Part shown: positions 8,005-15,823 of the stretch, piece by piece
Numbering within the stretch: the first letter of the stretch is position 1
Layout: each line of letters begins with the position of its first letter
NCBI GenBank assembly: GCA_028285185.1
Contig: JANQQD010000070.1
Span: 1 to 33,027, forward strand
Length of the DNA stretch: 33,027 nucleotides
From: Anaerolineae bacterium
GTDB taxonomy: Bacteria > Pseudomonadota > Alphaproteobacteria > DSM-16000 > Inquilinaceae
Direction: 5' to 3'
Program-made: the position numbers and the translations under genes
Notes under the pieces: generated by a model
Told to the model about the DNA's origin: nothing
The model's database searches: none
Seen by the model: only the letters and a program-made list of their open reading frames with translations

Positions 8005-8436
8005 ATGGACTTCCGGATTGTGCTGGTCGCCTTTCTGGGCGCCGTGGGCATCTATTTCGTCATGAACGAGACCATGGTCGACGGCGGCGGCGCCGTTGCG
8101 CGCGGTGACCTGCACCCCATGCTGCAGCAGGCCTGCGCGCAGGAGCCGGAAATGTGCGAGTGCGTCTATCCGGTGCTGGAGGTGATGGGCGACGATGAGG
8201 AGCTGATGTCGCTGGTCATGGAAGTCGGCCTCAGCGCCACCCATGGCCCCAATGCGCAGGCCATGGCCATGCAACGCCTCAACAGCGTCTCGCCCGAGGC
8301 CCAGGCCCGCATGATGAACGCCATCAGCCGCATCGATATCGGCGAGTTGATGGCCTGCATGAGCCGCACCAGCCCGGCCTTCGGCCAGATGGTCGAGAGC
8401 CCCAGCCTGAGAGAGATCCAGGAGATGGGCGAGTAG
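8005..8436 (+). CDS. Small membrane-anchored protein with a C-x6-C-x-C motif
   Basis: The ATG at 8005 has a CGGGAGCGGG ribosome-binding region just upstream and begins an N-terminal hydrophobic segment (residues 3-20), probably an uncleaved anchor or signal. The frame is open back to 7933 without a better start. The 143-residue protein has C44-x6-C51-x-C53 followed by V-x-P-x-L, and C118. The spacing between the CxC and the last cysteine is 64 residues, against 65 in the exported protein at 1040-1516. The remainder is Met-rich and helical (QAMAMQRLNS, ARMMNAISRI). Family and function are unknown. Periplasmic location is inferred from the N terminus. Confidence 0.75.
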   Translation: MDFRIVLVAFLGAVGIYFVMNETMVDGGGAVARGDLHPMLQQACAQEPEMCECVYPVLEVMGDDEELMSLVMEVGLSATHGPNAQAMAMQRLNSVSPEAQARMMNAISRIDIGELMACMSRTSPAFGQMVESPSLREIQEMGE

Positions 8437-8530
8437 ACAGCCGCAGGTCGCCGCCGATCGGATCATCACCAAGGCACACAACTCCTTGGTTTCACCCGCT
8501 GCTGTTGCGCCTCTCCACAGTGGCCGCGGA

Positions 8531-8869
8531 TCAGGTCTTCGACACAGTGCTTCGCAACTGTGCCAGAAGCACAAGGATTTCCTGAACGACAGTCGTCCAG
8601 ACGACATCGCGGTCGATGTCGTAATAGGCGTGAATCAGGCGATTGCGCATGGAGACGATAGCTGGCCACGGTATCGAAGGGTGTGCTGACCGCGTTTCCG
8701 AAGAGACCTTTGCAGCCGCTTCACCAATGATCTCGATGGCGCGAACCAGGGCGAACAACAGCATCTGGTCGGTGTCGAGATCGTGGCGCTGCCGGCCAGA
8801 GATGAACCCCTCGGCGGCTTCCGCCGCTTCGATCATGTGGCGAACGCGGACCGTATCGTCAGGCACCAT
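8531..8869 (-). CDS. hepT: HepT-like toxin (DUF86, HEPN fold) of a MntA/HepT pair
   Basis: The 112-residue, all-helical protein carries the HEPN RNase motif R-x4-H-x-Y as R75-NRLI-H80-A-Y82 in [11 protein letters not shown]. In studied HepT toxins this motif supports RNA cleavage, and the MntA partner neutralises it by adding AMP to the motif tyrosine. The ATG at 8869 ([12 protein letters not shown]) overlaps the last 11 bases of the upstream mntA gene, the usual translational coupling; a start at 8902 is open but would overlap much more. No signal peptide is present. The order antitoxin then toxin on the same strand agrees with known type VII modules. Confidence 0.88.
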   Translation of the reverse strand: MVPDDTVRVRHMIEAAEAAEGFISGRQRHDLDTDQMLLFALVRAIEIIGEAAAKVSSETRSAHPSIPWPAIVSMRNRLIHAYYDIDRDVVWTTVVQEILVLLAQLRSTVSKT

Positions 8870-9167
8870 AATACGGCTGCGCAGTGCGAACGATCTCGTC
8901 ACGGAAGTGGCGGCTCAGATCCTCTGCCGTTCGCAGATCGACCTTGCGCCCCCGCAGCAGGGAAGAAAGATCCAGCTCGATCTGCGCCAAACCGAGCAAG
9001 CCCGGTTTGGCGCCTGGCTCGAACTCCACCAGCAGATCCATATCACTGTCCGGTCGTGTGTCGTCCTTAAGCGTCGACCCGAAAACCGACAGGCGCCTGA
9101 TGCGGTAACGCCGGCAGAGCGCTGCGAGCGCCTCCGGATCGGTGAAGGAAAGCCCGGCTGTCGCCAT
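8859..9167 (-). CDS. mntA: MntA-like minimal nucleotidyltransferase antitoxin
   Basis: The 102-residue protein is a minimal nucleotidyltransferase with the G-S-x10-D-x-D signature: G30-S31 in [10 protein letters not shown], then D42-M-D44 in SDMDLLVEF. In the MntA/HepT system this enzyme AMPylates the toxin and so blocks it. The ATG at 9167 is chosen over one at 9197 because a good AGGAGG lies 9 bases upstream and the product then begins like other members. It overlaps hepT by 11 bases, so the two form one operon. Nothing around the pair marks a mobile element. Confidence 0.87.
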   Translation of the reverse strand: MATAGLSFTDPEALAALCRRYRIRRLSVFGSTLKDDTRPDSDMDLLVEFEPGAKPGLLGLAQIELDLSSLLRGRKVDLRTAEDLSRHFRDEIVRTAQPYYGA

Positions 9168-9224
9168 ATCTGTCAGCCTCCTCGCGCGCCGGCCCAACCA
9201 TCCGCATCGACGGGGACGAACCGC

Positions 9225-9890
9225 CTAATGCCGCACCCCGTGGCAATCCTTATACGCCTTGCCCGACCCGCACGGGCACGGCGCGTCAGGCGCCACGCTG
9301 GTGGCCATGATCGTCTCCGCCGCCGACTGCCGGCGGTCGCGCCAGTATTCGTGGATGGCGGCGACGCATTTGGGCAGCATGGCGCCCACCTCGCGCGCGG
9401 CCTCCGGGTCTTCCGAGAGGTCGATGTCGAGCACATCGTTGTCTTCCTCATCCGCGCAGAGCGCAAGGATGGGGACCAACAGCACGCCCGCCTCGTCGTC
9501 GTTGATCAGCTCAAGCCAGGTGTCGGCGCGCAGGCCCACGGCCTCCATGAAGCCGCTGGCCCAGTCGGCCATCACCACTTCGCCGTCGCGGGTCTGCCAA
9601 TAGATCGGCGCCAGCTCTTCCTCCGCGTCCTCCAAGCCCCGCGCGATGTCGTTGTAGCGAGCCATGATGGCGCCCAGCACCGTCTGCGCCTGGTCCAGGC
9701 TGTCGAACTCCGGCTCCTCCCCGCCCCAGACCACGGGCAGCCACTCGCTGGGCAGGATCAATTCCGGGCCGACCACCAGGCCGGTCAGGAATCCGTCCAG
9801 GTCCGACAGCAGCATGCAGTCGGGCGGCGACTGGTCGGACATCAGGAACCGGTCCAGCGGTTCAAGATCGGTCGGCAGCGACTTGCCCAT
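9225..9890 (-). CDS. YecA/UPF0149 family protein with C-terminal SEC-C motif
   Basis: The 221-residue acidic protein has an N-terminal UPF0149 domain (about 10-180; LSDLDGFLTGLVVGPELILP is the typical family opening) and ends with a SEC-C zinc motif, CPCGSGKAYKDCHG, in which three cysteines and a histidine bind zinc. SEC-C tails occur on SecA and on several ribosome- or secretion-associated proteins; YecA proteins are thought to act around translation or protein export. The ATG at 9890 starts directly at the family N terminus. The frame continues upstream to 10169, but that extension is the translated repeat at 10071-10160, so it is excluded. It is followed by mntA on the same strand after 57 bases. 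Confidence 0.87.
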   Translation of the reverse strand: MGKSLPTDLEPLDRFLMSDQSPPDCMLLSDLDGFLTGLVVGPELILPSEWLPVVWGGEEPEFDSLDQAQTVLGAIMARYNDIARGLEDAEEELAPIYWQTRDGEVVMADWASGFMEAVGLRADTWLELINDDEAGVLLVPILALCADEEDNDVLDIDLSEDPEAAREVGAMLPKCVAAIHEYWRDRRQSAAETIMATSVAPDAPCPCGSGKAYKDCHGVRH

Positions 9891-10070
9891 GGGCAGACCA
9901 TACCCGGCATCGGTGCGTGCCGTGCGCGGCCGGCACACGACATCGGTATCCGGCATAAAGAGGGCGGCGCCAAAACGCAAGCCGGCCCCTATTTGTCCAT
10001 TGATACGGGCGGGGCGAACGCCCGCGGTCATGCGCCGGGGGTCGGGCCGGGGAAAGCATTGGTGGCTGGA

Positions 10071-10160
10071 GATGCCCGCCTGCGCAGGCATGACGCGTTT
10101 GGATGGATGGGCCTGAACTCGAACAGCCTTCACGTCGTCACCGCGGAGGCGGGGACCTCC
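10071..10160. repeat. Second inverted pair of GC hairpin repeats
   Basis: Copy 1 (10071-10095, starting GATGCCCGCC and ending CATGACG) and copy 2 (10133-10160, starting CGTCGTCACC and ending GGGGACCTCC) are near reverse complements and belong to the same family as the pair at 7769-7849, but in the opposite mutual orientation. They fill much of the 317-base gap between the YecA and DUF900 genes. No gene is supported in that gap. Confidence 0.7.
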
Positions 10161-10207
10161 ACGGGGCACGCACGGCTGGCGGACTGCGAAGGCCTGCGGA
10201 CGCGCCG

Positions 10208-11293
10208 TCAGTGGGCGAAATGCCAGAAGCGGCCGGCGGCGGTTTCGACGGGGCGCAGGCCGAAGCGGCCGTCCGGCCCGCAGCCGCAGGCGATCAGCTG
10301 ATAAACGTCCGCCAGCACGGCCCGGTTGTTGTGATAGTAGGAATGGCCGATATCGCTGTCGTCCACCGGGCCGGCATCGATGGTGTCGATGCCGTCGATC
10401 ACCGCCACGCTGCCGGCTAGAACCTCGCCTACGCGCTGTTCGTCGTGGAAGAATTCGCGGCTGATCGCCAGCGCCTGATCGCCGGTGGACGCGTACAGGC
10501 TCGCCTGGGCCGACACGGCCAGCAGCGCCGGCGCATGGTCGGCGAATTCACGGAAGCCCATATCGGGCGCCATCATCACCACCTGGCCCAGCACCGGCGC
10601 GGCCCCGGCGTGCTGCTGCGCCAGACCGTCGACGGCGCCCAGGAACGGCACGATGCCCAGGCTGTGGACGATCACATGGGTGCGCCCCGCCCCGGCGGCA
10701 TCGGCCAGCAGGCCCAGCACCTGCTGCAGATGGGCCGTGGTCGCTCGGGCCGCCAGCACATCGTCGGAATAGCGCATCATGTCGCCGGCCGAAGGCCAGC
10801 TATAGGCGACCACGGGTCCGCGGTAATCCAGGTCGTACGCGATCTGGGCCGCGAATTCCGCCGCTTCGGCGAAGGTCTTGTTGAAGCCGTGGATCACCAC
10901 CAGCGCGTCGCCGGACGCGGCATCCCCTATAGCCCCGGCGAACGCCGTTTCCGTCAGGATCTCCGCCGGATCGTGCAGCATGACGTGCTGGGCCGGATCT
11001 TCCGGTGCGCCGAAATCCCAGAACGACGGCGCCTCGACAGCCCCGACCGCATGGGCATCCGGCATGCGCACATGTACCGCACCATAGGTCAGCGCGCCGC
11101 CCACGGCAGCGAACCGATCGGCCGCGGCGGGTGAGCCCAGATCGACACGATCCGTGGCGAAGAAGACGCGCACCGCCTGGGGGTCGTTCTCCGGCGGCGG
11201 CAGCATCATGGCCGACGACGATGCACAGGCGGCCAGCGCCAGCACGGCCAGGCTGGCGCGCACCAGCCGCAGCGCGGAATCAATCCGGGTCAT
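10208..11293 (-). CDS. Lipoprotein alpha/beta hydrolase (DUF900, COG4782 esterase type)
   Basis: The 361-residue protein starts with a lipoprotein signal peptide ending in the lipobox ALAAC (C23), so it should be lipid-anchored. The hydrolase core shows LVVIHGFNKTF (131-141, oxyanion region), VVAYSWPSAG (161-170), the nucleophile elbow HSLG with S211, an acidic residue near 299-308 (IDGIDTID), and the likely catalytic histidine in IGHSYYHNN. This order matches DUF900 esterases of proteobacteria; natural substrates are unknown. The ATG at 11293 has GGGAG upstream. It is transcribed in the same direction as the YecA gene, but 317 bases and a repeat pair lie between, so cotranscription is unlikely. 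Confidence 0.87.
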   Translation of the reverse strand: MTRIDSALRLVRASLAVLALAACASSSAMMLPPPENDPQAVRVFFATDRVDLGSPAAADRFAAVGGALTYGAVHVRMPDAHAVGAVEAPSFWDFGAPEDPAQHVMLHDPAEILTETAFAGAIGDAASGDALVVIHGFNKTFAEAAEFAAQIAYDLDYRGPVVAYSWPSAGDMMRYSDDVLAARATTAHLQQVLGLLADAAGAGRTHVIVHSLGIVPFLGAVDGLAQQHAGAAPVLGQVVMMAPDMGFREFADHAPALLAVSAQASLYASTGDQALAISREFFHDEQRVGEVLAGSVAVIDGIDTIDAGPVDDSDIGHSYYHNNRAVLADVYQLIACGCGPDGRFGLRPVETAAGRFWHFAH

Positions 11294-11440
11294 CGCGATA
11301 GGCTCCCAGCCGTTGCTGGAGAAGGGAGATCGCTGCCCCAGGTCTCACGAACGCGCATCACCGGACCTCCCGCCCAAGGAAATTGAGCAGGCACTGTGCG
11401 CAGTTCGGCCGCCGGCTTCAGTGACGGTTGTCACGAGCCT

Positions 11441-11935
11441 TTACCAATATCCGTCAGCAACCCTCCGGCCCGCCATTTCGTCCAGCCGGCGCCGCGTGGG
11501 GCCGCTGATATCGGAGGGCATGTCGTCGATGGCGAAGAACGCGACCTCGGCGATTTCCAGTGACTGCACGGTCACCGGTTGCCAATCGCGGATCTCATAA
11601 AGGAAGACGTGATCGCTGCGTTCGGGGCGGAAATTGGCGTAGAGGCCGATCAGTCGGTCCGCCCGATCTGCCGCCACGCCGGCCTCCTCCCGCGTCTCGC
11701 GCAAGGCCGCCTGTTCCAGCGTCTCCCACCGCTTCACGCCGCCACCGGGGAAATGCCAGCCCGGCCGATAGGTGTGGCGGATCAGGCAGAGCCGCCCGTC
11801 GCCGTCATGGACCACGGTGCGCACGCCCAGCGTAACCGGGCGGCGCACCCGCGTCAGGGCTTGCGAGAGGTGGAAGCCCAGCCGCGGCAGCGGGCTGGCC
11901 TTGAACAGGCGGTGGAGGGTCGACATGGCGCCCAT
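11441..11935 (-). CDS. Nudix hydrolase
   Basis: The 164-residue protein has a full Nudix box, G65-x5-E71-x7-R79-E80-x-R-E83-E84-A-G86-V87, which binds Mg and the diphosphate of its substrate. A leading PGWHFPGGGVK segment and the beta strands around it are typical. The N-terminal 30 residues (MSTLHRLFKASPLPRLGF) are basic. A start nine bases later (11926) is equally likely. Members hydrolyse nucleoside diphosphates linked to another group; the substrate is not predictable here, though the NFRPERSDHVFLYEI part is common in housekeeping members of unknown substrate. The DUF1330 gene is 46 bases upstream on the same strand, so the two could form an operon. Confidence 0.9.
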   Translation of the reverse strand: MGAMSTLHRLFKASPLPRLGFHLSQALTRVRRPVTLGVRTVVHDGDGRLCLIRHTYRPGWHFPGGGVKRWETLEQAALRETREEAGVAADRADRLIGLYANFRPERSDHVFLYEIRDWQPVTVQSLEIAEVAFFAIDDMPSDISGPTRRRLDEMAGRRVADGYW

Positions 11936-11981
11936 ACCGGCCCCGCACGGCCGCCCTTGTCAATCGCGCCGGCCGGCGCCG

Positions 11982-12269
11982 CTAGACGCCTTCGACCAGC
12001 ACGATATTGCCATTGGAGGCCGCCTGGCGCAGCGCCTTCACCGGCTGATACTCCTCCGCCGCGTACCAGGCGCGCGCGACCTCCATGCTGTCGAATTTCA
12101 GGATGATGGTACGGGGCATGGGCCACTCGCCCTCCAGCACCTCCACCGCGCCGCCGCGTGCCAGGTAATCGCCACCGTATTTTTCGATCAGGGCTGGCAC
12201 CTGGGCCTTGTAGCCCTCGTAGGCGTCGGGGTCGGTGATGTCGATCTGGGCGATGATATAGGCCGCCAT
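11982..12269 (-). CDS. DUF1330 family protein
   Basis: The 95-residue protein is a typical DUF1330 member with a ferredoxin-like alpha/beta barrel fold: MAAYIIAQIDITDPDAYEGY at the start, then EVLEGEWPMPRTIILKFDS and ARAWYAAEEYQPVKALRQAA. These are small cytoplasmic dimers whose biochemical role is not settled. The ATG at 12269 has an excellent AAGGAAGGAG ribosome-binding site 5 bases upstream, which rules out the longer frame beginning at 12404. It is divergent from the first DUF2135-like gene; the 182 bases between must hold both promoters. Confidence 0.9.
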   Translation of the reverse strand: MAAYIIAQIDITDPDAYEGYKAQVPALIEKYGGDYLARGGAVEVLEGEWPMPRTIILKFDSMEVARAWYAAEEYQPVKALRQAASNGNIVLVEGV

Positions 12270-12451
12270 CGCGGGCTCCTTCCTTGTTGTGGCCGTCTCG
12301 CTGCCGCAAAGGCCGCACAATTCGCCGCAAGGAAAGCGTAAAGTTTCGGTCTCATAAAGGGACCGATTGTCCGGGTGATGCCCGGGCACGGCATAGCAGA
12401 CCATGCGGACGGGGCGGCTTTCACACCGCCGCGCGCAAACCGGATGGACCC

Positions 12452-13573
12452 ATGGCGGGAACGCACACGGCAGCTGGCGGTGGACACCGGAGATCCGGGC
12501 CCGGCTGGCTGACTGTGTGCCTGTGGGCGCTGCTGGGGCTCATGCTCGCCGCCATGGCAGCCCTGATCGTGCCGGCCTGCGGCTTCTCCACGCCCGGCGG
12601 CCAGACGCTGCTCTGGTTCTGTCCCGGCGTGTCGCAACCCGAACGGCTCAACACGGACCTCGTGCGTGAGCAACAGCGCGAGCGCGCGCTGGACCGCCGC
12701 CTCGACAGCCTGCGGCTTGCGCTGGCCATCGCGCCCGATTGCCCGATCCCGCCCACCTTGGCGCGTGACCTTGAGGAGGAGCCGCCGGTGCAGGTGGCAA
12801 CGCTGCCAGCGCCCGAGCCCGAACCGCAGGCGATGGAAGAGCCCGAACCGACGCCGGCCCGAATTCCGCCGCCGCCGGAGGCCCCTGCGCCTGAGCCCGA
12901 ACCACGGATCGCCGAGGCGGTCACTGAGGAGCCGCCGGCGGGCGAGCCGGCGCCGGAACCGCAGCTCGAGGTCGCCGTGATGCGCCCGGAGCCATCGCCG
13001 GACTACGTACCGCCGCGGCCTGTCCGCCGCCCGGCAGCACCGGCCCGGCCACCGCCGCCGCGCCCGCCTGCCACGGTGCCCGCAGCCCAACCGGCACCCC
13101 AGCCCGCGCCGCAGCCGACCCCGGCGCCTGCGCCTGCGCGTACCGAGCCGGCACCACCGCCCGCCCGCTCGCCCCAGTCCATCGACTATGACCGGCGACT
13201 GGACCGCGCCGGTGTGCCGCCGCGCGACGTCATGGTCACGCTGATCTGGGACAATGTGAACGATCTCGACCTGCACGTGCTCTGCCCCAACGGCGTGCCG
13301 ATCTATTATGCCAGCATGACCGCTTGCGGCGGACGGCTGGATGTGGACTCCAATGGCCCCGGCCCCGAGACCTCATCGCCGGTGGAGAATGTCAGCTGGG
13401 CGAATGCAGCACCGGGCCGATACCGGGTGGAGGTGCGCCACTTCGCCAATCATGGCGGCCCGGATCCGACACGCTTCCGCGTGCGGGTGCGCGTCGGCGA
13501 ACGGGAGACCTACCATGCCGGCGTGCTGGGGCCCGACGGCCGGACCATCGTCACCGAATTCACCGTGCCATAG
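12452..13573 (+). CDS. Membrane-anchored protein with Pro/Glu-rich spacer and DUF2135/YfaP-like domain, copy 1
   Basis: The 373-residue protein has four parts: a short cytoplasmic N terminus, one membrane helix (about 19-40), a short helical segment (REQQRERALDRRLDSLRLAL), a long Pro/Glu/Ala-rich spacer (about 110-275), and a C-terminal beta-sandwich-like domain (about 280-373) with LIWDNVNDLDLHVLCPNG, CGGRLDVDSNG and PGRYRVEVRHFANHGG. The last part resembles the DUF2135/YfaP pattern of a D-x-D-L-H strand followed by a calcium- or sugar-binding-like fold. Cysteines C43, C57 and C97 sit just outside the membrane. The ATG at 12452 is the first in frame before the helix. The spacer would reach through the periplasm much as in TonB-like proteins. 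It is followed by a paralog after 105 bases. Function is unknown. Confidence 0.8.
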   Translation: MAGTHTAAGGGHRRSGPGWLTVCLWALLGLMLAAMAALIVPACGFSTPGGQTLLWFCPGVSQPERLNTDLVREQQRERALDRRLDSLRLALAIAPDCPIPPTLARDLEEEPPVQVATLPAPEPEPQAMEEPEPTPARIPPPPEAPAPEPEPRIAEAVTEEPPAGEPAPEPQLEVAVMRPEPSPDYVPPRPVRRPAAPARPPPPRPPATVPAAQPAPQPAPQPTPAPAPARTEPAPPPARSPQSIDYDRRLDRAGVPPRDVMVTLIWDNVNDLDLHVLCPNGVPIYYASMTACGGRLDVDSNGPGPETSSPVENVSWANAAPGRYRVEVRHFANHGGPDPTRFRVRVRVGERETYHAGVLGPDGRTIVTEFTVP

Positions 13574-13678
13574 CCTTCAGGGGACCGCGAAAGCGATGGA
13601 TCGAAGCCTGAGCGAGGGGACGACGGCGGCCGCAGCCGGGCATCCACGCATCGTGCCCGAAGCCGTATACAAGGTGCC

Positions 13679-14647
13679 ATGACCCAAGCTGACCACCCTC
13701 CGGCAGACGCCGCGCCGCGGCGGCGCCTTTCCTGGCTGGCGCTGGGGCTGTGGGTGCTGCTGGGCTTCCTCTTGGCCGGCATCGCCTTTGCCGTGGTGCC
13801 GGCCTGCGGCCTCGCCCTGCCGGGGCTGCGCCCGTTCCTGCTGTTCTGCCCGGCAGCGGCCGAGATGCCGGCGGACGACGGGTCGCTGGATTGGGAACGG
13901 CAGCGAGAGGCAGCGCTGCGCCGCCGCCTGGACGACCTGCGCCTGTCGCTGGTCGACGCGCCGAACTGCCCGCAGCCGGAACCGCCGCCGATCGTGGTGG
14001 CCCAGGTGGATCCGCCGCCCGAGCCCGAACCTCTGCCGGAGCCCCCGCCGCCGCCTGAGCCGGAACCGGAGCCCGAACCCGTGGTCGTGCCGGAGCCGGT
14101 GGTGGAACCAGAGCCGGAACCGGAGCCGGAGTTCGTCCCGCCGCCGCCGGTGATCCGCCCACCGCCGCCGCCACGGCCCGAACCGCCGCCGCCGCCACCT
14201 CCGCCGCCGGAACCGGAGCCGCAACCGCCGCCCCCATCGCCGCCGGCCGACAGCGAGTACGACCGCCGGCTGGACCGCGAGGGCGTGCAGGACCGCGAGG
14301 TGATGGTGACGCTGATCTGGGACAACGTGAACGACATCGACCTGCACATCATCTGCCCCAACGGCCAGCGCATCTCATACGTGGACATGCAGGGCTGCGG
14401 CGGCCGGCTGGACGTGGACGCCAACGGCGGCGGCCCGCAGACCCGCAACCCGGTGGAGAACATCAGCTGGGGCACGAACGCCCCGCCGGGCCAGTTCCGC
14501 GTCGAGGTCCACCACTACGCCAACCACGGCGCGCCGGACCCGACCCCCTATCGCGTGCGCGTGCGCATCGGGGATGAGGAGCGGTACTACAACGGCATTC
14601 TGACCCCGAACCAGCGACGGGGGGTGACGACGTTTACGATACCGTAG
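13679..14647 (+). CDS. Membrane-anchored protein with Pro/Glu-rich spacer and DUF2135/YfaP-like domain, copy 2
   Basis: The 322-residue paralog of the preceding gene aligns without gaps through its first 100 residues: membrane helix at about 18-40, cysteines again at exactly 43, 57 and 97, and the helical WERQREAALRRRLDDLRLSL. The spacer (about 98-195) is shorter and almost pure Pro/Glu with some Val. The C-terminal domain keeps EYDRRLDREG, VMVTLIWDNVNDIDLHIICP, QGCGGRLDVDANG and the final beta strands. The ATG at 13679 has AAGGTG at a short distance. Being so alike at both ends and so different in the spacer, the pair probably arose by tandem duplication followed by repeat-driven spacer change. 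Both likely work together at the cell envelope. Confidence 0.8.
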   Translation: MTQADHPPADAAPRRRLSWLALGLWVLLGFLLAGIAFAVVPACGLALPGLRPFLLFCPAAAEMPADDGSLDWERQREAALRRRLDDLRLSLVDAPNCPQPEPPPIVVAQVDPPPEPEPLPEPPPPPEPEPEPEPVVVPEPVVEPEPEPEPEFVPPPPVIRPPPPPRPEPPPPPPPPPEPEPQPPPPSPPADSEYDRRLDREGVQDREVMVTLIWDNVNDIDLHIICPNGQRISYVDMQGCGGRLDVDANGGGPQTRNPVENISWGTNAPPGQFRVEVHHYANHGAPDPTPYRVRVRIGDEERYYNGILTPNQRRGVTTFTIP

Positions 14648-14683
14648 GGACCAGAAGGGGAGCAGGTCATGTCTTGCTGATCC

Positions 14684-14704
14684 TTGGACCTTCCCTCGGT
14701 CCAA
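14684..14704. terminator. Hairpin between convergent genes
   Basis: Arms TTGGACC (14684-14690) and GGTCCAA (14698-14704) are exact reverse complements with a 7-base loop. They lie in the 93-base gap between the plus-strand DUF2135-like gene and the minus-strand pyruvyl-transferase gene. No strong T-tract follows on either strand, so a bidirectional terminator is only plausible. Confidence 0.4.
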
Positions 14705-14740
14705 TCATAAGGATGGACCGATCCGCTTGGGGCAGTTCAG

Positions 14741-15823
14741 TCAGGCAAGCGTGTCTTTCAGATAGTCCTCAGAAAGCCTTCGCAATCGGGCGAGTGCCGC
14801 CCGGACAGGAACGAAGTCGATAGGTGTGGCCACCAGTTCGGCAATCCGCCCGGGCGCATCGGCTCGTATCAGCCGGTCGGACAGACCCAATAGCGCCAGC
14901 AAAGAGGTGAACCGCTCTGCGCCGCGCTCTTCATTAGCAATCGAGATAAAGGGCCTTTCAAAGATGATTGAGAATATTGTGCCGTGATAGGAATCGGTCA
15001 CGACAAAGTCTGCATCTCGAAATGAAGAAATCCATGCTGGGACTGTCAACCTGTCACTATGCTCAAGAGACAGAGTTTCTTCCCTGTATGCCGGCCCCAG
15101 TTCAGCCAATATTTGGCTGCGGATCGTAGGATGGTCGAGCATATAGCATAGAACGTTCTTGTCGCTTTTCGTCGGCTTGCTTCCGCATATGCCTGAGTAA
15201 AAATCGGGCGAAACCAGCAGTGTGGGGTCCAGAACATGCTGAGCATCCGGCCTTCCCAGGTCATCGCGGCAGATGTTTACGCCGGATGCTTCGCGCACCG
15301 ACACTGCCTTGAAGCGGGCGAGAAGGCGGGAAACCTCCGGAGTGTATTCCGGAAAGTTCCAGGTGCCGACGCCAAATGAAGCAGCATATGAGAGGCGAAG
15401 ATAGGCGTCTTCCGCACCGAAGCCGAGAAAGAAATCCGTGACCGTACTGCGGTCAAGGTACTTGACCTGCCAGACCTGATCGCTGCCGACGACAATCGCA
15501 TCCAGCTTATGTTTGTCCACTGCTCGCGCCAGGGCTTTGCTGCTGCGCAAGACAGCCGTCTGTCCGTCAAAGTGGCTGGCGATGAAAGGTTCGTGCCGCT
15601 TGCGTGATTTCTCACGATGCCGCACGCCCTTAATGTTCTGAAAAGGCAGGTACTCGAGCACTGGCAAAGCAAGGGCCTGCACACCCGAAAGTGGCCTGCG
15701 CCGCTTTAAAAGAGTCGTCTCCCAGCCTCGGGACTGCAGCCAATGACTGAGTGCCACTGCCTGGATGATCCCTCCAAAATTAGTATGGAGGGAGAGAGTA
15801 AGAATCCCAATTATTTTTACCAA
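14741..15823 (-). CDS. Polysaccharide pyruvyl transferase family protein
   Basis: The 360-residue protein belongs to the CsaB/WcaK-type family that transfers pyruvate from phosphoenolpyruvate to sugars of surface polymers. Visible landmarks are an N-terminal IGILTLSLHTNFGGIIQAVA (glycine loop), GSDQVW (113-118) and FVVTDSYHGTIFS (about 272-284), where the family has a conserved S/D-x-x-H-G-T/A segment. It has no signal peptide or membrane segment. Translation probably starts at a TTG (15823) that overlaps the stop of the upstream FrhB-like gene by 7 bases, with an AGGACAGGGG region ahead, so the two are tightly coupled. Pairs of these two families are known from surface-polysaccharide clusters, but no glycosyltransferase or export gene is present here. 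Confidence 0.85.
   Translation of the reverse strand: MVKIIGILTLSLHTNFGGIIQAVALSHWLQSRGWETTLLKRRRPLSGVQALALPVLEYLPFQNIKGVRHREKSRKRHEPFIASHFDGQTAVLRSSKALARAVDKHKLDAIVVGSDQVWQVKYLDRSTVTDFFLGFGAEDAYLRLSYAASFGVGTWNFPEYTPEVSRLLARFKAVSVREASGVNICRDDLGRPDAQHVLDPTLLVSPDFYSGICGSKPTKSDKNVLCYMLDHPTIRSQILAELGPAYREETLSLEHSDRLTVPAWISSFRDADFVVTDSYHGTIFSIIFERPFISIANEERGAERFTSLLALLGLSDRLIRADAPGRIAELVATPIDFVPVRAALARLRRLSEDYLKDTLA

Noticed and set aside
9891..10169. N-terminal extension of the YecA protein
   Set aside because: The added residues are the translation of the GC hairpin repeats (for example VMPAQAGISSH), a known artefact of such repeats.
8643..10301. A long plus-strand open frame opposite hepT, mntA and the YecA gene
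   Set aside because: It crosses several motif-bearing minus-strand genes and the repeat region; the product has no recognisable domain.
13970..14250. Tandem CCGGAGCCG-type repeats as a minisatellite
   Set aside because: They are in frame and encode the Pro/Glu spacer, so they are explained as coding sequence.
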